NCBI GenBank assembly: GCA_945881905.1
Contig: CAMCVV010000002.1
Span: 62,001 to 126,000, forward strand
Source of the DNA: Paenibacillus alvei
GTDB lineage: Bacteria > Bacillota > Bacilli > Paenibacillales > NBRC-103111
DNA length: 64,000 nucleotides
Direction: 5' to 3'
Position 1 is the stretch's first letter, and each line of letters starts with the position of its first letter. This document shows, piece after piece, positions 8,646 through 17,745 of the stretch. Below the pieces are notes generated by a model. The model was given only the letters and a program-made list of their open reading frames with translations. It searched no databases and was not told the DNA's origin. Made by a program: the position numbers and the translations under genes.

Positions 8646-11270
8646 TTAACTACAACGACTATACCCACAATTCATACATGTTTTGCAACCTTCTCCGCTT
8701 ACGAGAGAAGCTGAACCACAAGATGTACAGAGGTCTGTGCTCGTAACACCAGCTAGATGCGGATGACTTTTATGTGTGTGACTTACTTGCACACGATCTG
8801 TTTGTACTGTAGGTGAATCTAAGACTTCGCTTGTTGCTGAGATATAATCTTCAACATCATCTCGATCATTCATTAAGTCCGTGTGCTGCTCGATGGCTTT
8901 TGCGACTGCGTCAGCAATGGATTCTACGCGATTGGTCCCAAAGCCTATTGCACCTGAACCTCCGATACCCTTCAGATGCTTAACCAATAATTGCACTTTG
9001 TCTCCATGGTCCCCATAGCGTAGAAATAACGAACAGACACGACCTAGCGCTTCTGCCATAGCGAATACATCGGAACCTGCTTTTCCTACGTTAAGGAAGA
9101 TCTCACTAGGTGAACCGTTCATATCATTAATGGTGATGTACGCCATTCCGAACGGTGTATTCATTTTGTATGTCGCTCCTCGCAAGATTTGCGGACGGCG
9201 CTTGTATTGGCGGTCAATAACTTGATCCGCTTTGGCTTCGAGATCCTGACTGATTTGCTGCGATAAGCTGGCCAATTTATCATTTGACGGTGTCTCCACT
9301 TGATCTTCTGTGGCGTCTTTCTTTTCCTCTGCTTTACTATCTGTAGTACTCAGGACTTGCACATCGCGACTGCCATCTCGATAGATGGTTACACCTTTGC
9401 ATCCTAGATCAAATGCAAGTTCATATAAATTCTTCGTTTGCTCAACGGTGAAGTCATTGGGTGCATTCGCTGTTTTAGATATTGAGCTATCGACCCATGT
9501 CTGTATGGCTGCTTGGACACGAACATGATCTTCTGCACTCATCGACATCGATGTGACGAAATAATCAGGCAATTCCTCATTCGGGTGGGTATCTTTGTAA
9601 TCTTGAGCAATAGGAACATATTGCTTATCGTAACCCAGACGACTTTGACGGTAATATTCAAATGCAAAATACGGTTCAATTCCTGTAGATGTGCCTACCA
9701 TTGTACCTGTGCTACCCGTCGGTGCTTGTGTAATGACTGTTACATTACGCATACCTTTCTTCTGAATTGCAGCACCTACTTCGGGATATACACTTGTCAT
9801 TTTTTTCATGAAACCACTTTGTAAGAACGGCTCTGCTTGGAAGTATTTGAAGGAGCCTTTCTCACCCGCGATTTCAGTTGATTCGAGATACGCTTCTCTC
9901 GCCATGAAACCATAAAGCTTGTCCAAAAATACTAAGGATTCCGGACTGCCATAACGAATCCGAAGCTTAATCATCAGTTCTGCAAGACCCATCGTACCCA
10001 ACCCGACGCGACGCTCTCCTTGTTGATTGGTACGGTTTTCTTCGAAATGATAAGGCGTTTTGTCGATGACATTGTCTAAGAAACGCGTTGAATAACGGGT
10101 AACTTTCGATAATTCTTTCCAATCTACATCATGGTTATCTAAATCATAGAATTTAGATAAATTGACTGCTGATAAATTACATACGCCCCATGCAGGTAAC
10201 CCTTGTTCTCCACACGGATTAGTGCAAATGATCGGGTTAAAGTACCAACTGTTCGACATTTGATTGTAATATTCCATAAATACGATACCCGGTTCAGCAG
10301 ACTTCCAAGCTGATTCGATAATCGTATGCCATACTTCTCTTGCTTTTACTTTGGCATAAGGCTTTACTTCTTTACCGAGCTTCTTCCAGTCTTCGAGATC
10401 GCCATTCCACTTGGAATTATAGTCCGCATCGGTTGTATCTGGAAAAACAAGATCCCATTCCAGATCTTCTTTGACTGCTTTCATAAAGCCATTGCTAACG
10501 CAAACCGATAAGTTTGCATTCGTAATTTGTCCCATCGTGGATTTAACTGTAATGAAATTAAGTAAATCCGGATGCCAATCGTTAATCATCAGCATGAGTG
10601 CTCCGCGTCTACTTCCGCCTTGTTCGATTAGTCCAGTTGTGTAACTGAACAATCCACCCCAAGATACTGCACCGCTCGACGATCCATTTACGCCTTTCAC
10701 AACAGATCGACGTGGACGAAGCGAAGATAAGTTAATTCCTACGCCACCTCCTCGAGACATGATTTCTGTCATTTCACTAAGTGTTGACATAATACCGCCA
10801 CGGCTATCATGCGGGGATGGAATCACATAGCAATTAAAAAGCGTCAATTCATCGCTTGCATCTGCACCAGCAGCAATTCGCCCACCAGGAACTAACTTCC
10901 AATCATCAAGTATGTATCTGAATTTTTCTGTCCATTCACGTTGTTTTTCAGGTGTAGCTTCGACTGAAGCCATCGCTTTTGCAAGACGGTTCCACATCTC
11001 TTCAGGTGATTTCTCGATATTTAGAGTTAGTTTCTCCACGGACGACTCCACAGATTCCCCACTTCGAGTTTTCACGACGACTTTGTTACCTTCACGACTT
11101 ATGATTTCACCGACTTCTTTTGCTGGGAATTTCGGATCATCTTTGGTTAATACCAATACGGTATCTCCCACTTTGGCTTTACTTGTATCCGCATTTTTTA
11201 GTGCATAACGATCCAAAAAAATCTTCTCACTTAAACCTTCTAATGCTTTCTTTTGTTGCAATTTGGCCAC
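8646..11270 (-). CDS. nrdJ: adenosylcobalamin-dependent ribonucleotide reductase (class II)
   Basis: An 874-residue class II reductase that makes deoxyribonucleotides with coenzyme B12. It shows LFNCYVIPSP and NPCGEQGLPAWG, the cysteine-containing substrate loop, plus the GGGVGIN and GSRRGALML segments of the barrel, and QAPTGSTG near residue 515. The C-terminus carries CxxC pairs (CTSC, CKTCMNC, C at the end) that fit the swinging redox-active and metal-binding tail of this family. The N-terminus has an extra domain of about 90 residues. The start is GTG after GGAGGT. It is transcribed alone, with NrdR-type boxes about 75-120 bases upstream. Confidence 0.95.
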   Translation of the reverse strand: MAKLQQKKALEGLSEKIFLDRYALKNADTSKAKVGDTVLVLTKDDPKFPAKEVGEIISREGNKVVVKTRSGESVESSVEKLTLNIEKSPEEMWNRLAKAMASVEATPEKQREWTEKFRYILDDWKLVPGGRIAAGADASDELTLFNCYVIPSPHDSRGGIMSTLSEMTEIMSRGGGVGINLSSLRPRRSVVKGVNGSSSGAVSWGGLFSYTTGLIEQGGSRRGALMLMINDWHPDLLNFITVKSTMGQITNANLSVCVSNGFMKAVKEDLEWDLVFPDTTDADYNSKWNGDLEDWKKLGKEVKPYAKVKAREVWHTIIESAWKSAEPGIVFMEYYNQMSNSWYFNPIICTNPCGEQGLPAWGVCNLSAVNLSKFYDLDNHDVDWKELSKVTRYSTRFLDNVIDKTPYHFEENRTNQQGERRVGLGTMGLAELMIKLRIRYGSPESLVFLDKLYGFMAREAYLESTEIAGEKGSFKYFQAEPFLQSGFMKKMTSVYPEVGAAIQKKGMRNVTVITQAPTGSTGTMVGTSTGIEPYFAFEYYRQSRLGYDKQYVPIAQDYKDTHPNEELPDYFVTSMSMSAEDHVRVQAAIQTWVDSSISKTANAPNDFTVEQTKNLYELAFDLGCKGVTIYRDGSRDVQVLSTTDSKAEEKKDATEDQVETPSNDKLASLSQQISQDLEAKADQVIDRQYKRRPQILRGATYKMNTPFGMAYITINDMNGSPSEIFLNVGKAGSDVFAMAEALGRVCSLFLRYGDHGDKVQLLVKHLKGIGGSGAIGFGTNRVESIADAVAKAIEQHTDLMNDRDDVEDYISATSEVLDSPTVQTDRVQVSHTHKSHPHLAGVTSTDLCTSCGSASLVSGEGCKTCMNCGYSRCS

Positions 11271-11343
11271 TGTGATCTACCTCCAAATGAACTCTTTATA
11301 TCCATACATACAGTGCTTCCTACTTACTTGCCGAATCATATAA

Positions 11344-11392
11344 GCACAATATATTGTGTGATAGATTCATTATACTATACTATATATGGTGA
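11344..11392 (-). promoter_or_regulatory. pair of NrdR-type boxes upstream of nrdJ
   Basis: GCACAATATATTGTGT at 11344-11359 matches the NrdR box consensus (ACACWATATATWGTGT) at 15 of 16 positions. ATACTATATATGGTGA at 11377-11392 matches at about 13 of 16. The starts are 33 bases apart, close to the roughly three-helical-turn spacing typical of such tandem boxes. They lie in the nrdJ promoter region, so repression by NrdR-ATP/dATP is the natural reading. The nrdR gene itself is not in the window. Confidence 0.75.
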
Positions 11393-11522
11393 ATCGAGTA
11401 TTAAGATAGTGATTTAAGACGATTTACGCTGTTTATAATTAAATTATCTATATCTTCCTTCATTAATCTCATTCTTTTGCGGTTTTTCGTAGTTGAGAAT
11501 CGAACTCATTGAAACAAACATT

Positions 11523-12371
11523 CTACCTTCTCAAATTCCATGATTCATGACCATACTTGTGAGCGATTAACCTCTCCACTGTTGATTGTTCTTCCGCACT
11601 TAAGTATTCCTCACTCCATTGAATGCCTAAAGAATTAGCGATTTCTCTTTTGAAAATATCTTCGATTTCATGTAAAACGATCCGATCTGCATTACGCTGT
11701 TGAAGCAGTTGATGGATCGTTACGCATTTTTCTGTGAAGCGTTGTTTCATTTCTATCGCTGTGTGTTCATCACGAAAGTGCAACAATCGAAATAATTGGT
11801 CGGTATCGTGATCGAGTAATAGAGAACCATGCTGCAATAACACGCCATGCTTACGAACTTGTGCACTACCTGCTACTTTTCGACCATCTACCACGAGTTC
11901 ATACCAGGAAGGAGAATCGAAACAAGCTGTTGAAGCTTGAGAAGCAACAAGTGACTTACTCTCTTCCTCTTCATTGCGATAGATCACCATGTTAGCATCT
12001 AGGCCTAATGCGCGATACCCTTGCATTAAACCTTGACTAAGTACACGATAAGCATCATTGACTTGACGCGGAATCCCTGGATAATCTTCAGGCACAATAA
12101 TACTATACGTCAACTCTTGGTCATGTAACACAGCTCGTCCACCGGTAAGTCGACGAACAAAACCAATATTTTCAGCTTTTATCGCTTCTAGATTAATGTC
12201 TTGTGCTTTTTGGAAATAACCAATTGATAATGTCGCGGGTTGCCACCCATAAAAACGCAGAGTAGGAAGAGCTTTATGTTCACTGATTGCAAGTAAAACA
12301 GCTTCATCTATAGCCATATTTTCCGCAGGGGTACGTTTCCCTGTATGCATAAATCGCCAAGTGCTCGACAT
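11523..12371 (-). CDS. lipM: octanoyltransferase LipM
   Basis: The 282-residue protein closely follows Bacillus LipM, which transfers octanoate from acyl carrier protein to the glycine cleavage H protein at the start of lipoate synthesis. Family segments seen are ENMAIDEA, LRFYGW, LSIGYFQ, RRLTGGRAVLHDQE and RKVAGSAQ. The catalytic cysteine sits at residue 150 (ACFDSPSWYE), the same position as in B. subtilis. It lies divergently from yqhH-yqhG, a neighbourhood also known from Bacillus, where lipM and yqhHG are near the glycine cleavage genes. Lipoate ligase activity is less likely given the active cysteine. Confidence 0.92.
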   Translation of the reverse strand: MSSTWRFMHTGKRTPAENMAIDEAVLLAISEHKALPTLRFYGWQPATLSIGYFQKAQDINLEAIKAENIGFVRRLTGGRAVLHDQELTYSIIVPEDYPGIPRQVNDAYRVLSQGLMQGYRALGLDANMVIYRNEEEESKSLVASQASTACFDSPSWYELVVDGRKVAGSAQVRKHGVLLQHGSLLLDHDTDQLFRLLHFRDEHTAIEMKQRFTEKCVTIHQLLQQRNADRIVLHEIEDIFKREIANSLGIQWSEEYLSAEEQSTVERLIAHKYGHESWNLRR

Positions 12372-12501
12372 ATTCCATCTCCTTTTCCATGAATACAGAA
12401 GTAATTACAGAACAAATCATGAAACCTTTGCAAATCGTGCATACTAAGCTAAATATCATTAGTGAGACAGTGTCAAGCTTCATCGAAGGGAGCATCCCGA
12501 T

Positions 12502-14232
12502 ATGCAATTCACCGAAAAAACTATGCGCAATCATCCAACACATGATTTTCTCCAAATTCATCTAGAACACCAGTGGATGAATGATTTCAACAAGCGTGTT
12601 GATCAAGGTGGACCTTGGGATCATTGGACTTTATTCCAGCTTGCGTATGAAGCAGAAGAGCACAGTGTGATTCGAAGCTTCGAGGAATTAATTTGTTTGC
12701 GACACCTGCCTAAATTAACACCTCTACAACACCAACTCGAAACCGCACAAAAAGTCATTCATACGATGCAAGGTCGAGCGATTCTCGCTGACGAGGTAGG
12801 TCTAGGGAAAACGATTGAAGCCGGCTTGATATTAAAAGAATATCTCGTCAGAGGTCTTGTCAAACGAACGTTAATCTTAGTTCCGGCTTCCTTAGTACTT
12901 CAGTGGGTACGAGAACTTAATCAAAAATTCGATATTCCAGCCGTTGCACAAAAGAAAACTTATATGTGGAATTCGTGTAAGATTATTGTAGCATCGATGG
13001 ATACTGCAAAGAAAGAGCCTCATCGCTCGATCCTACTAGATATGGAAATTGATTTGTTGATCGTAGACGAAGCCCACAAACTAAAAAATAAACGTACTGC
13101 GAATTATCAAATGATCAATGAAATCCGCAAAAAATACTGCTTACTTCTAACTGCAACACCTATGCAAAATGACATGAAAGAGCTGTATCACTTAATCAAT
13201 ATTCTCAAACCCGGTCAACTGGGCGAACAAAGCCAATTCAACGCCAACTTTGTACAAGGAAAACGAAATCCCAAGAACGAACACATGTTGCACCAAGAAA
13301 TCGCAAAAATCATGATTCGAAACAAACGCAGCGATGGAACGCTAGACTTCAAAAAACGCATAGTGAAAAATATTCCGCTCACACTATCTGCCGATGAACA
13401 AGCGCTCTATGATGGTGTCACATCATTTATTCGTGATCGCTATCACCAAAGCGAGAAAGACGTAAAGAGTGTATTAGCTTTAATCACGCTTCAGCGCGAA
13501 GTGTGTAGCTCACGCGATGCTGTATTTCTTACACTTGTGAATTTATTCAAAAAAACAGCGGAAGACTCTCCATTGCGCCCAAAAATCTGGGAACTCGTCG
13601 AACGTATCCGTAGCATTACCGCGAATACGAAAGCAGAGAAAGTCATCGAGCTGATCGAAAGCATCCAAGAAAAAGTAATTATTTTCACTGAATATCGTGC
13701 TTCTCAGGAATATCTTATGCATTATTTGAAACAAAAAAATATTTCCGCAGTCCCTTATCGCGGCGGGATGAATCGCGGGAAAAAAGATTGGATGATGGAC
13801 TTATTTCGAAATCGTGCACAAGTTCTTGTTGCTACTGAAGCAGCAGGTGAAGGTATCAATTTACAATTTTGTCATCACTTAATTAATTTTGATTTGCCGT
13901 GGAATCCCATGCGTATCGAACAACGCATTGGACGAATTCATCGACTCGGACAAACACATGATGTCGTGATCTATAATTTATCAACACAACATACGATAGA
14001 AGCAGACATCCTAACATTGCTTCATGAGAAAATCAACATGTTTGAACGCGTAATTGGTCGCTTAGATACCATCTTAGAACGTATTGAGCATCAACAATCG
14101 TTAGAATCTTCTTTATTCACGATCATGATGAGTGCCCAGAGCAATGATGATGTCCGCTTTCAAATCGAGGAATTAGGCAATGAAATCCATCAAATTCAAT
14201 CTGAACTTGTGAACGATGAAATCATCAGATGA
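12502..14232 (+). CDS. yqhH: SNF2-family DEAD/DEAH-box ATPase YqhH
   Basis: A 576-residue Swi2/Snf2-type ATPase. Motif I reads ADEVGLGKT, motif II VDEAH, motif III LLTATPMQND, motif V VATEAAGEGINLQ and motif VI QRIGRIHRLGQ, so both RecA-like lobes are complete. It has the size and order of B. subtilis YqhH and, as there, is followed by yqhG. Such proteins translocate on double-stranded DNA or remodel protein-nucleic acid complexes; the physiological target of YqhH is not established. The ATG follows GAAGGGAG. The 42-base gap to yqhG indicates an operon. Confidence 0.9.
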   Translation: MQFTEKTMRNHPTHDFLQIHLEHQWMNDFNKRVDQGGPWDHWTLFQLAYEAEEHSVIRSFEELICLRHLPKLTPLQHQLETAQKVIHTMQGRAILADEVGLGKTIEAGLILKEYLVRGLVKRTLILVPASLVLQWVRELNQKFDIPAVAQKKTYMWNSCKIIVASMDTAKKEPHRSILLDMEIDLLIVDEAHKLKNKRTANYQMINEIRKKYCLLLTATPMQNDMKELYHLINILKPGQLGEQSQFNANFVQGKRNPKNEHMLHQEIAKIMIRNKRSDGTLDFKKRIVKNIPLTLSADEQALYDGVTSFIRDRYHQSEKDVKSVLALITLQREVCSSRDAVFLTLVNLFKKTAEDSPLRPKIWELVERIRSITANTKAEKVIELIESIQEKVIIFTEYRASQEYLMHYLKQKNISAVPYRGGMNRGKKDWMMDLFRNRAQVLVATEAAGEGINLQFCHHLINFDLPWNPMRIEQRIGRIHRLGQTHDVVIYNLSTQHTIEADILTLLHEKINMFERVIGRLDTILERIEHQQSLESSLFTIMMSAQSNDDVRFQIEELGNEIHQIQSELVNDEIIR

Positions 14233-14274
14233 GGATGGTGGACATCACGATGTCACACCTAACGAGGAGTTAAA

Positions 14275-15204
14275 ATGAATGATCAACAAATTCACGCATT
14301 TTTGTTACGCTTTTTAGAAGCATTCGAATGTCGAATTGAAGCAAGCACAGCTTACTCCCTCACGTGCAAGCTTTCTCCTGAAGCAGACAAATGTCTTATA
14401 TCTCGACCTTATTATTGGAAATTTATTGAGCAAAATGGAATCGAACCTGAAACACTTACGTGTACATTGATCTTTCATCCTCAAGGTGCTTCAGAAGAGC
14501 ACTCTCATCATGCAAAAAACAGTGGCATCGCGACCCAAGAAGCCTCTCCTATCGGCCATGCACGAATAATTCAAGATGATGTCACTTGGGGTAGTCGGAA
14601 ATTACAGCAACTCTTTGATATTGTTCGTGCAAAAGGACGTTTTGTCCAGATGTTTGAGAATAATCGAACAACAGATCACACACCCTTACTTCAATGCGAA
14701 CTCGATACCTGGCTTGGTATAAATTATAAAGTTGAATTCATGAGTGATCGCAAACGAAGCGAGCTTCATTCCTTCGCCATCCAACTCCAAACGAAAGAGA
14801 TATGTGAGCATTTTTACACCACATTACAAGCCAAGTCATTGTCACCAAAGCTTCCATGCGGTTTGCGATTACAACTTCCTACACTCTCTATTGAAGAAGG
14901 AGCACAAGCTCTTGCTGCTAAGCTAGGAGACAAAATCATTGCATATGAAGCCATGTGGGCAACCGAAGCTCATCATCGCTTGCAAGAAGAACTTTCTCAG
15001 GTGAACGATTATTATCGTGGTATCCTGCAATCAGCTATACCTGAACAGATCCAAAAAGTAGAAGCTTTACATCGCCAACGTCAGGATGAACTCACCTGGC
15101 AGATTCAACCGAGAATCGTCATTTCAGTGATTAATGCTGGGCTGTTTCACTTGCACAAAAACCATATTCACGAACTAAAAAGAACCAATATCTTTAACAG
15201 CTAA
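14275..15204 (+). CDS. yqhG: YqhG family protein
   Basis: The 309-residue protein begins QQIHAFLLRFLEAFECRI and SRPYYWKFIEQNG, segments I recognise from B. subtilis YqhG, which is encoded next to the YqhH ATPase. The N-terminal half is mixed alpha/beta; residues about 225-290 are predicted helical, with many Gln/Glu residues and a likely coiled coil. No enzymatic motif is visible, and I know no established function. Co-transcription with yqhH (AGGAG ribosome site, short gap) suggests that the two act together. The protein is longer than the Bacillus form by some tens of residues. Confidence 0.85.
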   Translation: MNDQQIHAFLLRFLEAFECRIEASTAYSLTCKLSPEADKCLISRPYYWKFIEQNGIEPETLTCTLIFHPQGASEEHSHHAKNSGIATQEASPIGHARIIQDDVTWGSRKLQQLFDIVRAKGRFVQMFENNRTTDHTPLLQCELDTWLGINYKVEFMSDRKRSELHSFAIQLQTKEICEHFYTTLQAKSLSPKLPCGLRLQLPTLSIEEGAQALAAKLGDKIIAYEAMWATEAHHRLQEELSQVNDYYRGILQSAIPEQIQKVEALHRQRQDELTWQIQPRIVISVINAGLFHLHKNHIHELKRTNIFNS

Positions 15205-15213
15205 AAGAGCTAG

Positions 15214-15244
15214 CTAAAGGATTGATTCTATTTTTGAATCTTTA
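15214..15244. terminator. imperfect hairpin between yqhG and yqzE
   Basis: CTAAAGGATT and AATCTTTAG form an imperfect stem around a T-rich centre in the 23-base space between the convergent genes. The right arm overlaps the yqzE stop region. Termination in both directions is inferred. Confidence 0.45.
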
Positions 15245-15431
15245 GGTTTCGAAGGAACGTTCGTACAGTCATCACAAGTGAAAGTGGAATCATCCCGAAC
15301 CACTGAACAAGCCAAAGTTCTTTTTGTGATTTCTTCATGGCTCTAGCTTGTTTACGAATATCCGGGGAAGTCTCGATATATGTGATCACTTGCTGCGTCA
15401 TATACTTGATATACTCATCATGGTGAGCCAC
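15228..15431 (-). CDS. yqzE: YqzE-like small protein
   Basis: A 67-residue basic protein with the pattern of B. subtilis YqzE: an N-terminal DEYIKYMTQQ, a conserved RKQARAMKKSQKE region and a C-terminal WFGMIPL hydrophobic stretch that could touch the membrane. In Bacillus yqzE lies beside the comG competence operon and yqhG; here only the yqhG side is preserved. No function is established. It is convergent with yqhG. Confidence 0.7.
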   Translation of the reverse strand: MAHHDEYIKYMTQQVITYIETSPDIRKQARAMKKSQKELWLVQWFGMIPLSLVMTVRTFLRNLKIQK

Positions 15432-15511
15432 GTTTGATCACCAACCCTTCCCCGATATTGTTGCCAAACCTGAAGGAGATTAAACGAGGCGACTTCATTA
15501 TATCGAACTGC

Positions 15512-15826
15512 TTACACTACGGAACCCCCGCTTTGGCATATGATGCGATCGGCATACGCTTTTATCATATGGCAGCTCATCAGCATCGGTTTTGATTCGC
15601 ATTTCACAATCAATTGACCCAATCGAGAATCCCACGCATATGCCAAATCGATGCAACTACCCGCGAATCGAATGGTGAATTTCCCGTGAGGGTTGTGTCC
15701 GATCGTAAACCCTTGTTGTTTACTTAATGATTGCAAAGATTTGAAAACAACTGGCGTAATATGCTTATATGTCCAAGCATGACAAACCGCCAAAGCGATC
15801 ACCTTCCTCAGTATGTTCTGCATCAC
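15512..15826 (-). CDS. hypothetical protein, 104 aa
   Basis: Unrecognised. The frame encodes 104 residues with five cysteines and mixed composition; it is not a membrane protein despite a hydrophobic start (RKVIALAVCHAW). The ribosome binding site is weak and the exact start is uncertain. It lies between yqzE and a plus-strand small gene in a group of four short unknown genes. The lack of overlap with any better frame supports it modestly. Confidence 0.45.
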   Translation of the reverse strand: MMQNILRKVIALAVCHAWTYKHITPVVFKSLQSLSKQQGFTIGHNPHGKFTIRFAGSCIDLAYAWDSRLGQLIVKCESKPMLMSCHMIKAYADRIICQSGGSVV

Positions 15827-15943
15827 TGTATGCTCACTCTATGCACGCTTTGTGCCTGCGGTGACAGTATTATTTTGTTCTTCTTTTGTAAGTTATTGAT
15901 GCATATATATATGATAACCTAATCGAAGAGGTGAATCCTGCTC

Positions 15944-16171
15944 ATGTGGAAACCATTACTCCAAAACAATAATCTCAGCGTTCTTGCAGATGTTGCTAAC
16001 AAACAAATTCTCATGCATATCCATCCACAGCAACATCAAAAAACTGCACAGCTCCACAACCGGGAAACTGCACAGCTTCAACTTGAAGAAACTGATTTTT
16101 TCGAATTGATGTACACATTCTTAGCCATTAATCGTGAATTCCAAGGCGAGAAACCTTACTTTGCGGATTAA
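15944..16171 (+). CDS. hypothetical protein, 75 aa
   Basis: Unrecognised 75-residue protein, rich in Gln and His in the middle (HIHPQQHQKTAQLHNRETA) with a helical, acidic C-terminal half ending EKPYFAD. The ATG has GAAGAGGTG about ten bases upstream. No domain or transmembrane segment is seen. It sits between two minus-strand small genes. Confidence 0.55.
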   Translation: MWKPLLQNNNLSVLADVANKQILMHIHPQQHQKTAQLHNRETAQLQLEETDFFELMYTFLAINREFQGEKPYFAD

Positions 16172-16208
16172 TTACATCCTCATGATACGATAAAGAGTTG
16201 AATGCTTA

Positions 16209-16442
16209 TTATTCCAAAGGCCTTGCTTGATCTGGAAGTTGATAGTGGTAATGCCTAGCAAGTGTTACTACTTTCCGATTGGGTTTACGAATCAGCACTG
16301 ACTCTTCATTCCAAGCCACGACGATGCCCAACACATCATTTGAAAGAAAGGCATCACGAATAACACGTAAAGTCGTTCCATGCTCACGATACTCATTTAA
16401 TTGTTCATCCGTGATCATGATTTTATCTTCCATCCCACTCAT
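16209..16442 (-). CDS. hypothetical protein, 77 aa
   Basis: Unrecognised 77-residue protein. Residues about 20-65 alternate hydrophobic and charged positions (LRVIRDAFLSNDVLGIVVAW, ESVLIRKPNRKVVTL), which suggests a small beta-barrel or Sm/Hfq-like fold; this is inference from pattern only. The ATG at 16442 has GAGGG about ten bases upstream, and an ATG three codons later is an alternative. It lies downstream of the small minus-strand gene at 16542 and its hairpin. Confidence 0.55.
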   Translation of the reverse strand: MSGMEDKIMITDEQLNEYREHGTTLRVIRDAFLSNDVLGIVVAWNEESVLIRKPNRKVVTLARHYHYQLPDQARPLE

Positions 16443-16491
16443 GAAGCAGATCCCTCATTTCATCTCTAATCTCAACTCACCATTTAAAATA

Positions 16492-16524
16492 AGACCTGCG
16501 CCCTCTAGAGGGAACCACAGGTCT
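16492..16524 (-). terminator. hairpin downstream of the 16542-16865 gene
   Basis: AGACCTG at 16492-16498 pairs with CAGGTCT at 16518-16524, and the loop contains a further palindrome, CCCTCTAGAGGG, at 16501-16512. In the minus direction it is followed by a T-rich segment, so it probably ends the 16542-16865 transcript. Confidence 0.65.
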
Positions 16525-16541
16525 ATATGAAATATACATGT

Positions 16542-16865
16542 TTATACGACTTTGGAATCATTCGTTTCGAACCAAAAATCAAGCACTTTGCTCGACATGA
16601 TCCGCTGTGTGATGAATTCAATTTGATGTTCTGTGAAATACGAAGACCAATCTATCGAAAGCTCGTTACAAATTTCCACAATCGTCAAGAGCTCGGACCA
16701 AGCCACATATCGTTTATACCAAAAAAATTGGGGATGTTCCACCATATAAGGATATAAATCATCAAACGCTGTATGCTTACAATCTAGCGCTCTTTCAAAA
16801 TGGATCTTGGCTTCAGAAAGCTTGCTTACGAAGTACTCGATTGACATCTTTGCATCTTGTTCCAT
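16542..16865 (-). CDS. hypothetical protein, 107 aa
   Basis: Unrecognised helical protein of 107 residues, rich in aromatic residues (FFWYKRYVAW, DWSSYF, LDFWFE). The ATG at 16865 follows AGGAGG closely and is chosen over an in-frame ATG at 16907, which has no ribosome site. No membrane segment or catalytic motif is seen. It lies upstream of its own hairpin terminator and downstream of xpt on the same strand. Confidence 0.7.
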   Translation of the reverse strand: MEQDAKMSIEYFVSKLSEAKIHFERALDCKHTAFDDLYPYMVEHPQFFWYKRYVAWSELLTIVEICNELSIDWSSYFTEHQIEFITQRIMSSKVLDFWFETNDSKVV

Positions 16866-16971
16866 GTATTTCATCCTCCTTCGCGCTACCTTCTTAGTAT
16901 AATTCATAATTAGTCGTCCGAAAAGGTGTATTCTCCATGAAAATATGAGGAGAAGGGTACGAACACTTTAA

Positions 16972-17541
16972 TTATGTAAAAGTAATTCTGCCTTCTGCTA
17001 ATGAAGATATTCGCACCAATGATTCAAAGCGAATCCCTTGGTCTCTAATTGAATCGGCACCTGCTTGAAAAGTTTTTTCGATGACGATACCTACACCTAC
17101 AACATGCGCTTGAGCTTTCTCGATAATTCGTATTAATCCTTTGGCCGCATCACCGTTAGCAATGATGTCATCGATCAACAGAACACGCTCCCCTGCGCAG
17201 AGAAAATCATGCGATACCATAATGTCAGTAACAATCCCTTTTGTAAAAGAAGGGACTCTTTCATGATATGTGTGCTGATTCATCGTTAAAGTTTTTTTCC
17301 GTCGCGCAAAAACTAATGGAACGCCTAATGCATAAGCTGTTGAGAAACCAATAGGAATACCTGAAGATTCTATTGTCAATACTTTATCAATAGAGTGATC
17401 CTTGAATCGATAAGCAAATTCACTACCCATCTCCATGATCAAGCGAGGATTGACTTGATGATTCAATATGGCATCTAGATTAAGTACTTGATCAGAGGTC
17501 ACAACGCCATGTTCTTGTATGATTTGTTTAAGTGAATCCAG
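16972..17541 (-). CDS. xpt: xanthine phosphoribosyltransferase, apparent CTG start
   Basis: The protein contains the PRPP-binding motif VLLIDDIIANGDA and the flanking IESSGIP and VFARRKK segments of Xpt, which makes XMP from xanthine and PRPP in purine salvage. The first ATG/GTG in frame is a GTG at 17502, but homology extends upstream: LDSLKQIIQEHGVVTSDQ matches the N-terminus of Bacillus Xpt. The frame is closed by TGA just above it, and the only codon in the right place is CTG at 17541, nine bases after GGAGG. This gives 189 residues, close to the 194 of B. subtilis. No purine riboswitch is visible upstream. Confidence 0.88.
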   Translation of the reverse strand: MDSLKQIIQEHGVVTSDQVLNLDAILNHQVNPRLIMEMGSEFAYRFKDHSIDKVLTIESSGIPIGFSTAYALGVPLVFARRKKTLTMNQHTYHERVPSFTKGIVTDIMVSHDFLCAGERVLLIDDIIANGDAAKGLIRIIEKAQAHVVGVGIVIEKTFQAGADSIRDQGIRFESLVRISSLAEGRITFT

Positions 17542-17745
17542 TTGTCATCGCCTCCAAGCCTCTCTATTATGAGTAAATTAACATATGTAGTCGATAGATT
17601 ACAAGAGGTAATTGCTGAAAGATCCGTTTTGTTTCTTTTATTTACATTGATATGCCATAATTCCTATTTGTGGTTACTGCGAATTTGTATTATGATAAGA
17701 TATATCGGAATATCTTTTTGAGATTATAGCGAAAGAGGAAGAGTA

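Noticed and set aside
9513-9824. Open frame antisense to nrdJ
   Set aside because: It is wholly inside a well-conserved gene, has Cys/His-rich composition typical of an antisense shadow, and lacks a ribosome site.
11271-11522. Possible cobalamin riboswitch before nrdJ
   Set aside because: Only about 250 bases are available, the B12-box is not seen, and the NrdR boxes explain the region.
17542-17745. Possible purine riboswitch upstream of xpt
   Set aside because: The conserved core (ATATAAT...GTTTCTACC type) is absent from the minus-strand leader.
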